Part shown: positions 8,528 through 15,458 of the stretch, one piece after another | How positions within the stretch are numbered: the stretch's first letter is position 1 | Layout: every line of letters starts with the position of its first letter | Origin: Chloroflexota bacterium | Lineage (GTDB): Bacteria > Chloroflexota > Limnocylindria > Limnocylindrales > CSP1-4 | Assembly: GCA_021812735.1 (NCBI GenBank) | Contig: JAKAMV010000041.1 | Span: forward strand, 1 to 23,736 | DNA length: 23,736 nucleotides | Direction: 5' to 3' | Notes under the pieces: model-generated | What the model was told of the DNA's origin: nothing | The model's input: the letters and a program-made list of their open reading frames with translations, nothing else | Databases searched by the model: none | Position numbers and translations under genes: made by a program

Positions 8528-11500
8528 TGGCCGGCGACGTGAGCCACCGGCGCGGGCACGCCGCGGGCTCCGCGGCGATGCGGCCAGCGCCGCTGCCGCC
8601 CCGCGACGTCCGCCCGGTCTACCCGGTCGACCCGTGGCTGATCCGGGAGCTCGCCTTCGAGGCGGAGCACCGCGGGCGCAACGAGACGGTCTTCGCACTG
8701 GCCAACGGCCACCTCGGCCTGCGCGGCAATGTGGAGGAGTCGTCGGGAACGGTGGTCCCGGGCACGTACGTCAACGGCTTCTACGAGCAGACGCCAGTCG
8801 TCTACCCGGAGCCGGCGCCCGCCTACGCCCGCTTCCACCAGGTGATGCTCAACGTCGCCGACGGCAAGGGCATCCAGCTCTGCGTCGGCGACGACCCGCT
8901 CGACCTCGACACCGGAGCCGTCAGCTCGTACGAGCGCGTGCTCGACATGCGGACCGGGCTCGTCACCCGGGCGTTCCGCTGGCAGGCGCCGCACGGTGCC
9001 GAGGTGGCGGTGTCCGCCGAGCGGCTGGTGTCGCTGACCCGGGAGAGCATCGCCGCCATCCGCTACCGCGTCACGGCCGAGAGCGGCAGCGTGGCGGTGC
9101 GGGTGGTGTCCACGATCGACGCCCGCGTGCGCAACCGGGGCGATTCCGACGACCCCCGGCTGGGGGCGCTCGTCTCGGAGGACGCCCTGCGCCTGGTCCG
9201 CTCGGAGGTGGACGGTCCGTGGGGCGTCGTCGTGCAGCGGACCGCGTCCACCCGGCTGGCGGTCGTGGCGGCCGCCGACCACGTGGTGGCGCACCACGGC
9301 GGCGCGGACCCGGGTCCGCTCGAGCGCGAGTCGATCGCGGGCGCGGAGGGCACCGCGTTCGAGGTCCTGGCCCGCCTCGAGCCCGGCGAGACGCTCGAGG
9401 TCGTCAAGCTGCTCGCCTACCTCACCTCGCTCGACGTGCCCGAGGGCGATCTGGTGGACGCCGCCCAGGCCGTCGTGGCCGAGGCGCAGTCGGTCGGCTT
9501 CGACGGGCTGGCGGCGGAGCAGCGATCCGCACTCGACCGGTTCTGGGCCGCCTCGGACGTCGAGCTCGAGGGGGACGTCTCGCTGCAGCAGGGCGTCCGC
9601 TACAACCTGTTCAGCGTGTTCCAGGCGGCCGGCCGCGACGGCCGCACGTCGCTGGCCGCCAAGGGCCTCTCGGGCGAGGGGTACGAGGGCCACTACTTCT
9701 GGGACACCGAGGTGTTCGCGCTCCCCTTCCTCGCCCACACGCAGCCCGCCATCGCGCGATCCCTGATCGAGTACCGCATCGCCACCCTCGACCGGGCCCG
9801 GGTCCGCGCCGCCGAGATGAGCGAGCGCGGCGCGCTCTACCCGTGGCGCACGATCGGCGGCGACGAGGCATCGACCTACTACCCGGCCGGGACCGCCCAG
9901 TACCACATCAACGCCGCCATCGCGTACGGCATCCGGACCTACGTCACCGCCACCGGCGACCGCGCCCTGCTCCTCGCGGGCGGGGCGGAGGTGGTGTTCG
10001 AGACGGCGCGGCTGTGGGCCTCGCTCGGCGCCTACTCGCGGGCCCACGACGGCGCCTTCTGCATCCAGCGTGTCACGGGCCCCGACGAGTACTCGGCGCT
10101 CGTGAACGACAACGCGTACACCAACCTGATGGCCCGCGCCCACTTCCGGTATGCGGCCAGCCTCGCCGCCTGGCTCGGGCGCGACCATCCCGACGAGTGG
10201 CACGACCTGGCGGCGCGGATCCAGCTGACGGCAGACGAGGTGGCGGGCTGGCGTGAGGCGGCGGACCGGATCCACGTGCCGTACGACGCGCGGCTCGGCG
10301 TGACGCCCCAGGACGACGGCTATCTGGGCCTGCCCGAATGGGACTTCGGCGCCACGCCGCCCGACGCCTACCCGCTGCTGCTCCACTACCACCCCCTGGT
10401 CCTGTACCGCCACCAGGTCCTCAAGCAGCCCGACGTGGTGCTGGCCCAGGTGCTGCTCCCCGGCGAGTTCTCGACCGCCCAGAAGCTGCGCAACTTCACC
10501 TACTACGACCCGAGGACGACCGGGGACTCGTCGCTCGCGCCGTGCATCCAGAGCGTGGCGGCCGTGGAGCTCGGCCAGCCCGAGCTCGCCTACGACTACT
10601 TCATGCGCACCGCGCGCATGGACCTCGACGACGTCAACGGCAACGCCTGGCAGGGCGTTCATATCGCGGCCATGGCGGGCACGTGGATCTCGCTGGTGCG
10701 CGGGTTCGCGGGTTTCGTGGACGCTGACGGCGAGGTTGAGTTCGCGCCCCGGCTCCCCGAGGCGTGGCAGCGGCTGCGGTTCCGGCTCCGCCTCGGCGCA
10801 TCGGTGCTCGAGGCGTCGCTCACCCGCGACGACGCCACGTTCAGCGTCGTCGACGGGCCCCCCGTCTCCCTCCGCTGCCACCGCGAGCGGGTGACGGCCG
10901 CGCCCGGCGCGCCCGTGACGGTGGACCTGCGGCCGCGGCTCGCCGCGGTCGTGTTCGACCTTGACGGCGTGCTCACCGACTCCGCCGAGCACCACTACCG
11001 CGCCTGGCGGCGCCTGGCCGAGGAGGAGTCGCTGCCGTTCGACCGCGAGCTCAACGAGCGCCTCAAGGGCGTGAGCCGCATGGAGAGCCTCGAGATCATC
11101 CTCGACAACGCCGGGCGGCGTCCGGACCCCGTCGAGCGCGTCCGCCTGGCCGACCGCAAGAACGCCTACTTCCGCGAGCTGATCGCAGGCATCAGCCCGG
11201 GCGACCTGCTGCCGGGCATGGGCGAGCTGCTCGCCGAGCTGCGGAGCCGCGGCGTCCGGACGGCGGTGGCCTCGATGAGCCACAACGCCCCCGAGGTGCT
11301 CGACCGGCTGGGCGTCCGGCCGCTGATCGACGCGGTCGTGGACCCCGGCTCGGTGAAGGTGGGCAAGCCGGACCCGGAGATCTTCCTCGCGGCGGCCGAG
11401 CAGCTCGACGTCCGGCCCGAGGACTGTGCGGCGATCGAGGACGCCCAGGCGGGGGTGGCGGCGATCCGCGCAGCGGGGATGGCGGCGGTGGGCGTCGGGG

Positions 11501-11631
11501 CGCGGCTCGAGGGCGCCGACTGGCGCGTGTCCGACACGCGGCGCATCACGGCCGACGCGCTGGGCCGGCTGGTGGCCTCGCGCGGCAGGAAGGGCGACCG
11601 GGACCTCGCCGCCCTGCCCGTCGACGAGTAG
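8527..11631 (+). CDS. GH65 disaccharide phosphorylase fused to beta-phosphoglucomutase
   Basis: A single ~1034-residue protein with two complete enzymes. The N-terminal ~790 residues are a family-65 phosphorylase: YPVDPWLIRE, LANGHLGLRGN, GEGYEGHYFWDTEVF, ALYPWRTIGGDEAS, and VTGPDEYSALVNDNAYTN with the expected general-acid Glu (E521 when counted from 8527). It would split an alpha-linked glucose disaccharide with phosphate to beta-glucose-1-P and glucose. From ~residue 805 a HAD domain of the beta-phosphoglucomutase type follows: VVFDLDGVLTDS (nucleophile D811, acid/base D813), GVSRMESLEI, ASMSHNAPEVL, GKPDPEIFLAA, AIEDAQAGV. It would convert beta-glucose-1-P to glucose-6-P. The start is uncertain: the GTG at 8527 overlaps the previous stop and has a short-spaced AAGGGG, while the ATG at 8578 would begin nearer the conserved region but lacks a ribosome site. 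The preferred disaccharide is unknown. Confidence 0.9.
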   Translation: MAGDVSHRRGHAAGSAAMRPAPLPPRDVRPVYPVDPWLIRELAFEAEHRGRNETVFALANGHLGLRGNVEESSGTVVPGTYVNGFYEQTPVVYPEPAPAYARFHQVMLNVADGKGIQLCVGDDPLDLDTGAVSSYERVLDMRTGLVTRAFRWQAPHGAEVAVSAERLVSLTRESIAAIRYRVTAESGSVAVRVVSTIDARVRNRGDSDDPRLGALVSEDALRLVRSEVDGPWGVVVQRTASTRLAVVAAADHVVAHHGGADPGPLERESIAGAEGTAFEVLARLEPGETLEVVKLLAYLTSLDVPEGDLVDAAQAVVAEAQSVGFDGLAAEQRSALDRFWAASDVELEGDVSLQQGVRYNLFSVFQAAGRDGRTSLAAKGLSGEGYEGHYFWDTEVFALPFLAHTQPAIARSLIEYRIATLDRARVRAAEMSERGALYPWRTIGGDEASTYYPAGTAQYHINAAIAYGIRTYVTATGDRALLLAGGAEVVFETARLWASLGAYSRAHDGAFCIQRVTGPDEYSALVNDNAYTNLMARAHFRYAASLAAWLGRDHPDEWHDLAARIQLTADEVAGWREAADRIHVPYDARLGVTPQDDGYLGLPEWDFGATPPDAYPLLLHYHPLVLYRHQVLKQPDVVLAQVLLPGEFSTAQKLRNFTYYDPRTTGDSSLAPCIQSVAAVELGQPELAYDYFMRTARMDLDDVNGNAWQGVHIAAMAGTWISLVRGFAGFVDADGEVEFAPRLPEAWQRLRFRLRLGASVLEASLTRDDATFSVVDGPPVSLRCHRERVTAAPGAPVTVDLRPRLAAVVFDLDGVLTDSAEHHYRAWRRLAEEESLPFDRELNERLKGVSRMESLEIILDNAGRRPDPVERVRLADRKNAYFRELIAGISPGDLLPGMGELLAELRSRGVRTAVASMSHNAPEVLDRLGVRPLIDAVVDPGSVKVGKPDPEIFLAAAEQLDVRPEDCAAIEDAQAGVAAIRAAGMAAVGVGARLEGADWRVSDTRRITADALGRLVASRGRKGDRDLAALPVDE

Positions 11632-11646
11632 CCGGCGGGGCGCCGG
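11632..11646. terminator. Short GC hairpin between convergent genes, possible bidirectional terminator
   Basis: CCGGCG-GGG-CGCCGG is a perfect 6-bp stem with a 3-nt loop, lying exactly in the 16-nt gap between the stop of the GH65 fusion (ends 11631) and the stop of the ferredoxin gene (11648-11650). No T-run follows on either strand, so it is not a classical intrinsic terminator. Its position is the reason to list it. Confidence 0.4.
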
Positions 11647-11647
11647 G

Positions 11648-12013
11648 TCAGCGTGCTCGGCGCGCGTCGGGCCGGCGCTTCGGCGCCCTGCTCGGAGGAC
11701 GGACGGGCCACGGCAGGGCCCCCTCGGTCCGGTCGGGCCGCAGGGCGAGCACGGGCCCGGGCTGCGGCGCCAGCGCCGCGACCGGCGCCTCCGCCCGCAC
11801 GAGGCGCAGCGCGAGCACCGGGCACCCGTCCACCGCGCGCCTGGCGAGGTCCAGGAGGTGGAGCGGCACGTTGCCCGGCGCGATGATCGGGTAGCCCCAC
11901 TCGTCGAGGTCGATGCCCTCGGGCAGCAGCTCGGCGCACGTCCCGTAGGCATCGCAGGCAATGCGGTCGATCTCGAGGCGATGGCCCGAGTCGAGCGCGC
12001 GGCGGTCGCTCAC
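11648..12013 (-). CDS. Small [3Fe-4S]-type ferredoxin
   Basis: A 121-residue soluble protein starting at a GTG (12013) that overlaps the upstream stop (GTGA, 12010-12013). The N-terminal ~70 residues match single-cluster ferredoxins of the kind found beside P450s and reductases: DRIACDAYGTCAELLP supplies C20 and C26, and GCPVLALRL supplies C64, a Cys-x5-Cys ... Cys-Pro arrangement. Only three cluster cysteines are present, which suggests a 3Fe-4S centre or a 4Fe-4S centre with a non-Cys ligand. A basic, Pro/Arg-rich tail of about 50 residues follows and matches nothing I recognise. Its coupling to a NuoF-like flavoprotein and a heme-containing membrane protein points to an electron-shuttle role within that complex. 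Confidence 0.82.
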   Translation of the reverse strand: MSDRRALDSGHRLEIDRIACDAYGTCAELLPEGIDLDEWGYPIIAPGNVPLHLLDLARRAVDGCPVLALRLVRAEAPVAALAPQPGPVLALRPDRTEGALPWPVRPPSRAPKRRPDARRAR

Positions 12014-13257
12014 GCGGTCGCCCTCGCCATGCCGTGGCTGACGAGGCAGCGGCGGTGGTGCTGGTGTGAGGCCCAATCGGCCTCGTAGACGCGCAGCGAG
12101 CTCGCCAGCAGGCCGGTGGCGCCGTCGGGGAGGCGGCAGGCGCCGCGGCCGGCGATGGACTGCGACCAGCCGCGCAGGCGGGGCAGGTCGTCCTGGCGGG
12201 CCTGGCCGGTGGCGACCCGCGCCGAGGCGTCGGCGATCGCGCGCAGGCCGAAGACGCACGGGCCGCACTGGGCGGCGGACGACCCGGCCATGTAGTCCAT
12301 GATCCGGGCCGTGGTGGTGACGCCGCACGTCTCGTCGCCCATGAAGGCCACCACACCGGCGCCGAACGCGGTGCCGCTGCGGCGCAGGATCGCGGGGTCC
12401 AGCGGCAGTCGCCAGGCGTCCTCGCCCGCGACCAGCCCGCCGAAGTAGCCGCCGAGGAGCACGGGGCTCCCCGCCGAGGCGGCCACGCCGGCCCATTCGG
12501 CCAGCTCGCCGATCGTCGTGCCGAGGTCGATCTCCACGACCCCCGGGCGCGACCCGCCGGTCACGGTCACCAGGGCCGTGCCGGGGGTCTCGGCGCGGCC
12601 AGCCTCGCGGTACCAGCCGTCGCCGTGCCGGGCGATGAGCGCAGTCTGGGCGAGGCTCTCCACGTTCTGGACCAGCGTGGGCCGGCCGGCGACGCCCTTC
12701 TCGTACGGGCGCGGGGGCACCGTGGTCGGACGCGCGTCGGCGGCGTTGACGAAGTGGACGGCCGCGGACTCCTCGCCCGCCACGTACGAGACGGGCGGGG
12801 CGGCGATGACGATGGGCACCCGGGGCAGCGACGGCGACCGGCTCCCGGCGCGCTCGTCCAGGGCGTGCTCGAGCGCGGCCCTCGCCTGCGCGTGCTCCGA
12901 GCCCACGTAGAGGACGGCGCGCCTGGCGCCCACCGCCTCGGCCGCGAGCTCGAGACCGTCGATGACCAGGTGCGGCCGCGACCCCATGAGCACCCGGTCC
13001 TTGTGGCTCAGGGGCTCGCCCTCGGCGCCGTTGGCGAGCACCACGGCATCGCCGCCGGAGCGCCCCGCGACAGCGCCCCACTTGCGGCCGACGGGGAAGC
13101 CGGCGCCGCCGCGGCCCAGCAGGCCGGACGACTCGAGCATCGCGATCAGGTGGCTGCGCTCCGTCCGGCCCGGCAGGTCGCCGAGCCGGGAGCGGTGGTC
13201 GGCGAGGGATTCCGCGCCTGCCGCGGGGGAGGGACCGCCCAGCACGCGGGCGGTCAC
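12010..13257 (-). CDS. NuoF-like FMN/iron-sulfur protein (NADH-binding 51-kDa subunit homologue)
   Basis: A 415-residue homologue of the NADH-oxidising subunit of complex I and NAD-dependent hydrogenases. The FMN/NADH region carries GRGGAGFPVGRKW (49-60), LANGAEGEPLSHKDRVL (74-90) and VAGEESAAVHFVN (159-171), followed by GRPTLVQNVESLAQ (191-204). The C-terminal cluster region has C331, C334 and C374 (QCGPCVFG and GACRLPDG), but the first cysteine of the usual C-x2-C-x2-C motif is alanine (A328). The GTG at 13257 was chosen over the upstream GTG at 13290 because it forms a GTGA overlap with the preceding stop and has GGGGGAGAG just upstream. It would take electrons from NAD(P)H and hand them to the ferredoxin and/or the membrane heme protein encoded beside it. 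No NuoE or NuoG partner is present. Confidence 0.85.
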   Translation of the reverse strand: MTARVLGGPSPAAGAESLADHRSRLGDLPGRTERSHLIAMLESSGLLGRGGAGFPVGRKWGAVAGRSGGDAVVLANGAEGEPLSHKDRVLMGSRPHLVIDGLELAAEAVGARRAVLYVGSEHAQARAALEHALDERAGSRSPSLPRVPIVIAAPPVSYVAGEESAAVHFVNAADARPTTVPPRPYEKGVAGRPTLVQNVESLAQTALIARHGDGWYREAGRAETPGTALVTVTGGSRPGVVEIDLGTTIGELAEWAGVAASAGSPVLLGGYFGGLVAGEDAWRLPLDPAILRRSGTAFGAGVVAFMGDETCGVTTTARIMDYMAGSSAAQCGPCVFGLRAIADASARVATGQARQDDLPRLRGWSQSIAGRGACRLPDGATGLLASSLRVYEADWASHQHHRRCLVSHGMARATA

Positions 13258-13853
13258 CGGGCTCTCCCCCGCCGGCTGGCGTCCTCCCACGAGGACGCCA
13301 GCACGACGTCCTCGAGGCGGTCGCGATTCCGGCCCCAGAAGTTGACGCGGAACAGCAGGCAGGCGCCCACGGTACCGAGGCTGATGCCGCCGATCGCGAG
13401 CATCCAGAGCGACCCGGCGTCACTGCCCGCGAGGAAGCTGTGGGCCAGCGCGAGGGGCCACATCGCGTAGCTGGTCCAGTGGATGGCGCGCCACAGGCTC
13501 TGGGGCATGTGCGCCCGGAGGAGTCCGGTGATGATCAGCGCGACGAACAGGTACATCGAGACCACGCCCATCGCCACGGGCAGTGGCCGATAGGCGGACG
13601 CGAGCGGCACGATCGCCGCCGACCAGCCGAGCTTCACGAACGGGTCGAGCACCGCGCTCGTGATGTGAACCAGGTTGAACACGATCGCCAGCAGCGAGAT
13701 GCGGCGGTGCATCTCGAGGTTGAAGAAGCGCGGCCACGTCTCGTGCCAGAAGCGGCCGACGGTGAGCAGGCCGAAGCAGACCGACGCCGTCACCAGCAGC
13801 AGGGACACGATCCCCGAGCCGCGGGCGGTGAACCAGAGGACTTGGTTGAACAT
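13254..13853 (-). CDS. Ferric-reductase-like transmembrane protein (bis-heme b)
   Basis: A 199-residue integral membrane protein with about six hydrophobic segments. Two histidine pairs sit at the spacings of the ferric reductase/NADPH oxidase/MsrQ superfamily: H49 and H63 (EMHRRIS ... NLVHITS) and H125 and H138 (RAIHWTS ... ALAHSFL). These would ligate two stacked b-type hemes carrying electrons across the membrane. The FAD/NAD-binding domain found in fused ferric reductases is absent; the NuoF-like protein encoded next (GTGA overlap, 13254-13257) probably supplies electrons instead. The ATG at 13853 begins directly before the first hydrophobic segment. The electron acceptor outside the membrane (Fe(III), oxygen, a quinone or a protein) is not indicated by the sequence. 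Confidence 0.85.
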   Translation of the reverse strand: MFNQVLWFTARGSGIVSLLLVTASVCFGLLTVGRFWHETWPRFFNLEMHRRISLLAIVFNLVHITSAVLDPFVKLGWSAAIVPLASAYRPLPVAMGVVSMYLFVALIITGLLRAHMPQSLWRAIHWTSYAMWPLALAHSFLAGSDAGSLWMLAIGGISLGTVGACLLFRVNFWGRNRDRLEDVVLASSWEDASRRGRAR

Positions 13854-13921
13854 GGGGTTTGGGCAGGCTCCCGGGCGGCGATCGGCGGCGCGGCGGTCCG
13901 GGCTGACCGCGCGAGGCGACC

Positions 13922-14272
13922 TCAGGACCCGCCGCTGCTCGCGTGCGAGTGGCGGCTCGTGGAGACGGGCGGGATGACGATCTGCTGGTTGTAGTACGGG
14001 TTCACCGCGCCGCCCTGGCCGCTCTGCCCGTCGTCACCCGCGAGCCCGTCGCCGTTGTAGGAGTAGCTGTTCTGCAGCTGCTGCGGCGTGAGGCCGCCCT
14101 GGGTGGTCGCGGCGCCGCTGTTGGCGGTGGTGCCGGTGTAGGTCAGGGCCGCGGCATAGCCGAAGAAGCCGGTCCCCGCGATGCCGAGGGCAACCGCGCC
14201 GAGGGTCATCGACTGCAGCCGGTCGTCGTTGCGGGAGCGGGCATGGATGCGGGCGGGGATCGTCGGGTTCAC
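13922..14272 (-). CDS. Small single-TM protein with Gly/Ser/Asn/Gln-rich exposed tail, unknown function
   Basis: About 116 residues; no family recognised. A basic N terminus (ARIHARSRNDDR) leads into one hydrophobic helix (MTLGAVALGIAGTGFFGYAAAL). A polar outside tail rich in Gly, Ser, Thr, Asn and Gln follows (LTPQQLQNSYSYNGDG, NPYYNQQIVIPP), ending SRHSHASSGGS. The positive-inside rule places the tail outside. It precedes the ferric-reductase-like gene in the same direction, 68 nt apart, and probably opens that operon, suggesting an accessory or anchoring subunit. Two His and several Tyr in the tail could bind metal, but this is speculation. The start is uncertain: GTG at 14272 is used here; a TTG at 14314 extends the frame and an ATG at 14209 starts just at the TM helix. 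None has a clear ribosome site. Confidence 0.6.
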   Translation of the reverse strand: MNPTIPARIHARSRNDDRLQSMTLGAVALGIAGTGFFGYAAALTYTGTTANSGAATTQGGLTPQQLQNSYSYNGDGLAGDDGQSGQGGAVNPYYNQQIVIPPVSTSRHSHASSGGS

Positions 14273-14380
14273 GAGGATGCAGTCTGGGTTCGGATTCTTT
14301 GGGATCCATGACAACCCAGATGTGGAAGCTCACAGGAAGCCGTCCGGGGCCGCCCGCGCCGGAGGGGCCCCCGGGTCGCG

Positions 14381-14410
14381 TTGACACCGCGGCGTACAGG
14401 GCGGTAGCAT
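14381..14410 (+). promoter_or_regulatory. Sigma70-like promoter upstream of the lsrF-like gene
   Basis: A perfect TTGACA at 14381-14386 is followed after 18 nt by TAGCAT (14405-14410), four of six bases of the -10 consensus. The predicted transcript start (~14416-14418) lies inside a small dyad (14416-14428), leaving a leader of about 145 nt before the ATG at 14562. Confidence 0.5.
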
Positions 14411-14415
14411 GGCAA

Positions 14416-14428
14416 GTTGTAGGACAAC
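14416..14428. promoter_or_regulatory. Dyad GTTGT-AGG-ACAAC, candidate GntR/UTRA operator
   Basis: A 5-bp inverted repeat with a 3-nt spacer sits just after the -10 box of the lsrF-like promoter; an overlapping dyad GACA-ACC-TGTC follows at 14423-14433. Position suits a repressor, and TTGT...ACAA half-sites occur in operators of HutC-type GntR regulators. The GntR/UTRA protein at 16265-16999 is the natural candidate, but binding is an inference. Confidence 0.35.
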
Positions 14429-14561
14429 CTGTCGTCTGCTGTCCCAGCAGAGCCAGGCGAGCCCGCCCCGGCCGCCTCGGCGCACCCGCGCCACGCAGGC
14501 CCCGCAGCGCACCCGCACCGCACCCGCACCGCCACCAAGCCGACGGCGAAAGGACCCCGCG

Positions 14562-15455
14562 ATGGCCGACACCGACGACATCCAGCAGGCCAAGTACTAC
14601 CACCACGACGTCCCCCAGCAGAACCACGCGTTCTACCTCAAGGGCGCCGGCGCCTACGACTGGGGCATGCAGAACCGCTTCGCGCGCGTGTTCCGTCCCG
14701 ACAGCGGCCGCACGGTCATGCTGGCCATCGACCACGGCTACTTCCTGGGCCCGACCACCGGCCTCGAGCGCGTGGACGTGGATATCGTCCCGCTGCTCGG
14801 CCACGTGGACGCGCTGTTCTGCACCCGCGGCATCCTGCGCTCGGTGATCCCGTCGGCCCAGGCCGTCCCGGTGGTCCTGCGCGCGAGCGGCGGCCCGTCG
14901 ATCCTGCGCGAGCTCTCCGACGAGGAGATCGCGGTGGACATCGAGGACGCGCTGCGGCTCAACACGTGCGGCGTGGGCGTCCAGGTGTTCGTCGGGGGGC
15001 CCAACGAGACGAGATCGGTCCACAACATGACGCGCCTGGTGGACGCGGGCCTGCGCTACGGCCTGCCGGTCCTCGGCGTGACAGCCGTCGGCAAGGACAT
15101 GGTCCGCGACGCCCGCTACTTCCGGCTCGCCACGCGGATCGCGGCCGAGCTGGGCGCCCAGATGGTCAAGACGTACTACGTCGAGGACGGCTTCGAGACG
15201 GTCACCGCCTCCTGCCCGGTTCCGATCGTCATGGCGGGCGGTAAGAAGCTGCCCGAGCTCGACGCGCTCACCATGGCGCACCGCGCCGTCCAGCAGGGCG
15301 CGGCGGGGGTCGACATGGGCCGCAACATCTTCCAGAGCGAGGCGCCGCTGGCGATGCTCAAGGCCGTCAACGCCGTCGTCCACGAGAGCCTGCCCCCGCA
15401 GCAGGCGCTCGAGCTGTTCCAGACGCTCAAGGGCGAAGCGGCGGCGGCCGGCTGA
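14562..15455 (+). CDS. lsrF: LsrF-like 3-hydroxy-5-phosphonooxypentane-2,4-dione thiolase (DeoC/FbaB aldolase family)
   Basis: A 297-residue cytoplasmic (beta/alpha)8 enzyme that aligns by eye along its whole length with E. coli Lsr[107 protein letters not shown] and [11 protein letters not shown]. The Schiff-base lysine K203 falls at the same number as in E. coli. LsrF performs the last step of AI-2 breakdown, splitting the phosphorylated C5 dione with CoA to DHAP and acetyl-CoA. The ATG at 14562 is preferred because it begins the family-conserved N terminus and has AAAGGA 8 nt upstream. It is coupled (3-nt gap) to an epimerase-like gene, as lsrF and lsrE co-occur in enteric lsr loci. No LsrK-type (FGGY) kinase is visible here. 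Confidence 0.9.
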   Translation: MADTDDIQQAKYYHHDVPQQNHAFYLKGAGAYDWGMQNRFARVFRPDSGRTVMLAIDHGYFLGPTTGLERVDVDIVPLLGHVDALFCTRGILRSVIPSAQAVPVVLRASGGPSILRELSDEEIAVDIEDALRLNTCGVGVQVFVGGPNETRSVHNMTRLVDAGLRYGLPVLGVTAVGKDMVRDARYFRLATRIAAELGAQMVKTYYVEDGFETVTASCPVPIVMAGGKKLPELDALTMAHRAVQQGAAGVDMGRNIFQSEAPLAMLKAVNAVVHESLPPQQALELFQTLKGEAAAAG

Positions 15456-15458
15456 CCG

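Larger units (their letters stand above)
14273..14561. other. Divergent intergenic region between redox operon and lsrF-like operon
   Basis: About 290 nt without a convincing gene. It holds the + strand promoter and dyad described separately (14381-14428) and the ribosome site of the LsrF-like gene (AAAGGA at about 14550). The + strand frame of the LsrF-like gene is open back to 14409, but that extension is Arg/Pro/Thr-rich read-through and does not resemble the family. The left part is relatively AT-rich around 14290-14340 and presumably contains the minus-strand promoter for the redox operon, but I could not identify clear -35/-10 boxes for it. Confidence 0.55.

Noticed and set aside
8485..11961. 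Very long minus-strand open frame opposite the GH65-PGM gene
   Set aside because: It is antisense to a gene with complete catalytic motifs, has His/Arg/Gly/Asp-biased composition and no recognisable domain; in very GC-rich DNA such antisense frames stay open by codon bias.
13258..13290. Longer N terminus of the NuoF-like protein from the GTG at 13290
   Set aside because: The GTG at 13257 has a strong ribosome site and a GTGA overlap with the preceding stop; the extra residues lie inside the upstream gene.
14409..14561. N-terminal extension of the LsrF-like protein from the ATG at 14409
   Set aside because: The added ~51 residues are Arg/Pro/Thr-rich, start within the -10 box region and have no family counterpart; the ATG at 14562 has a ribosome site and matches the LsrF N terminus.
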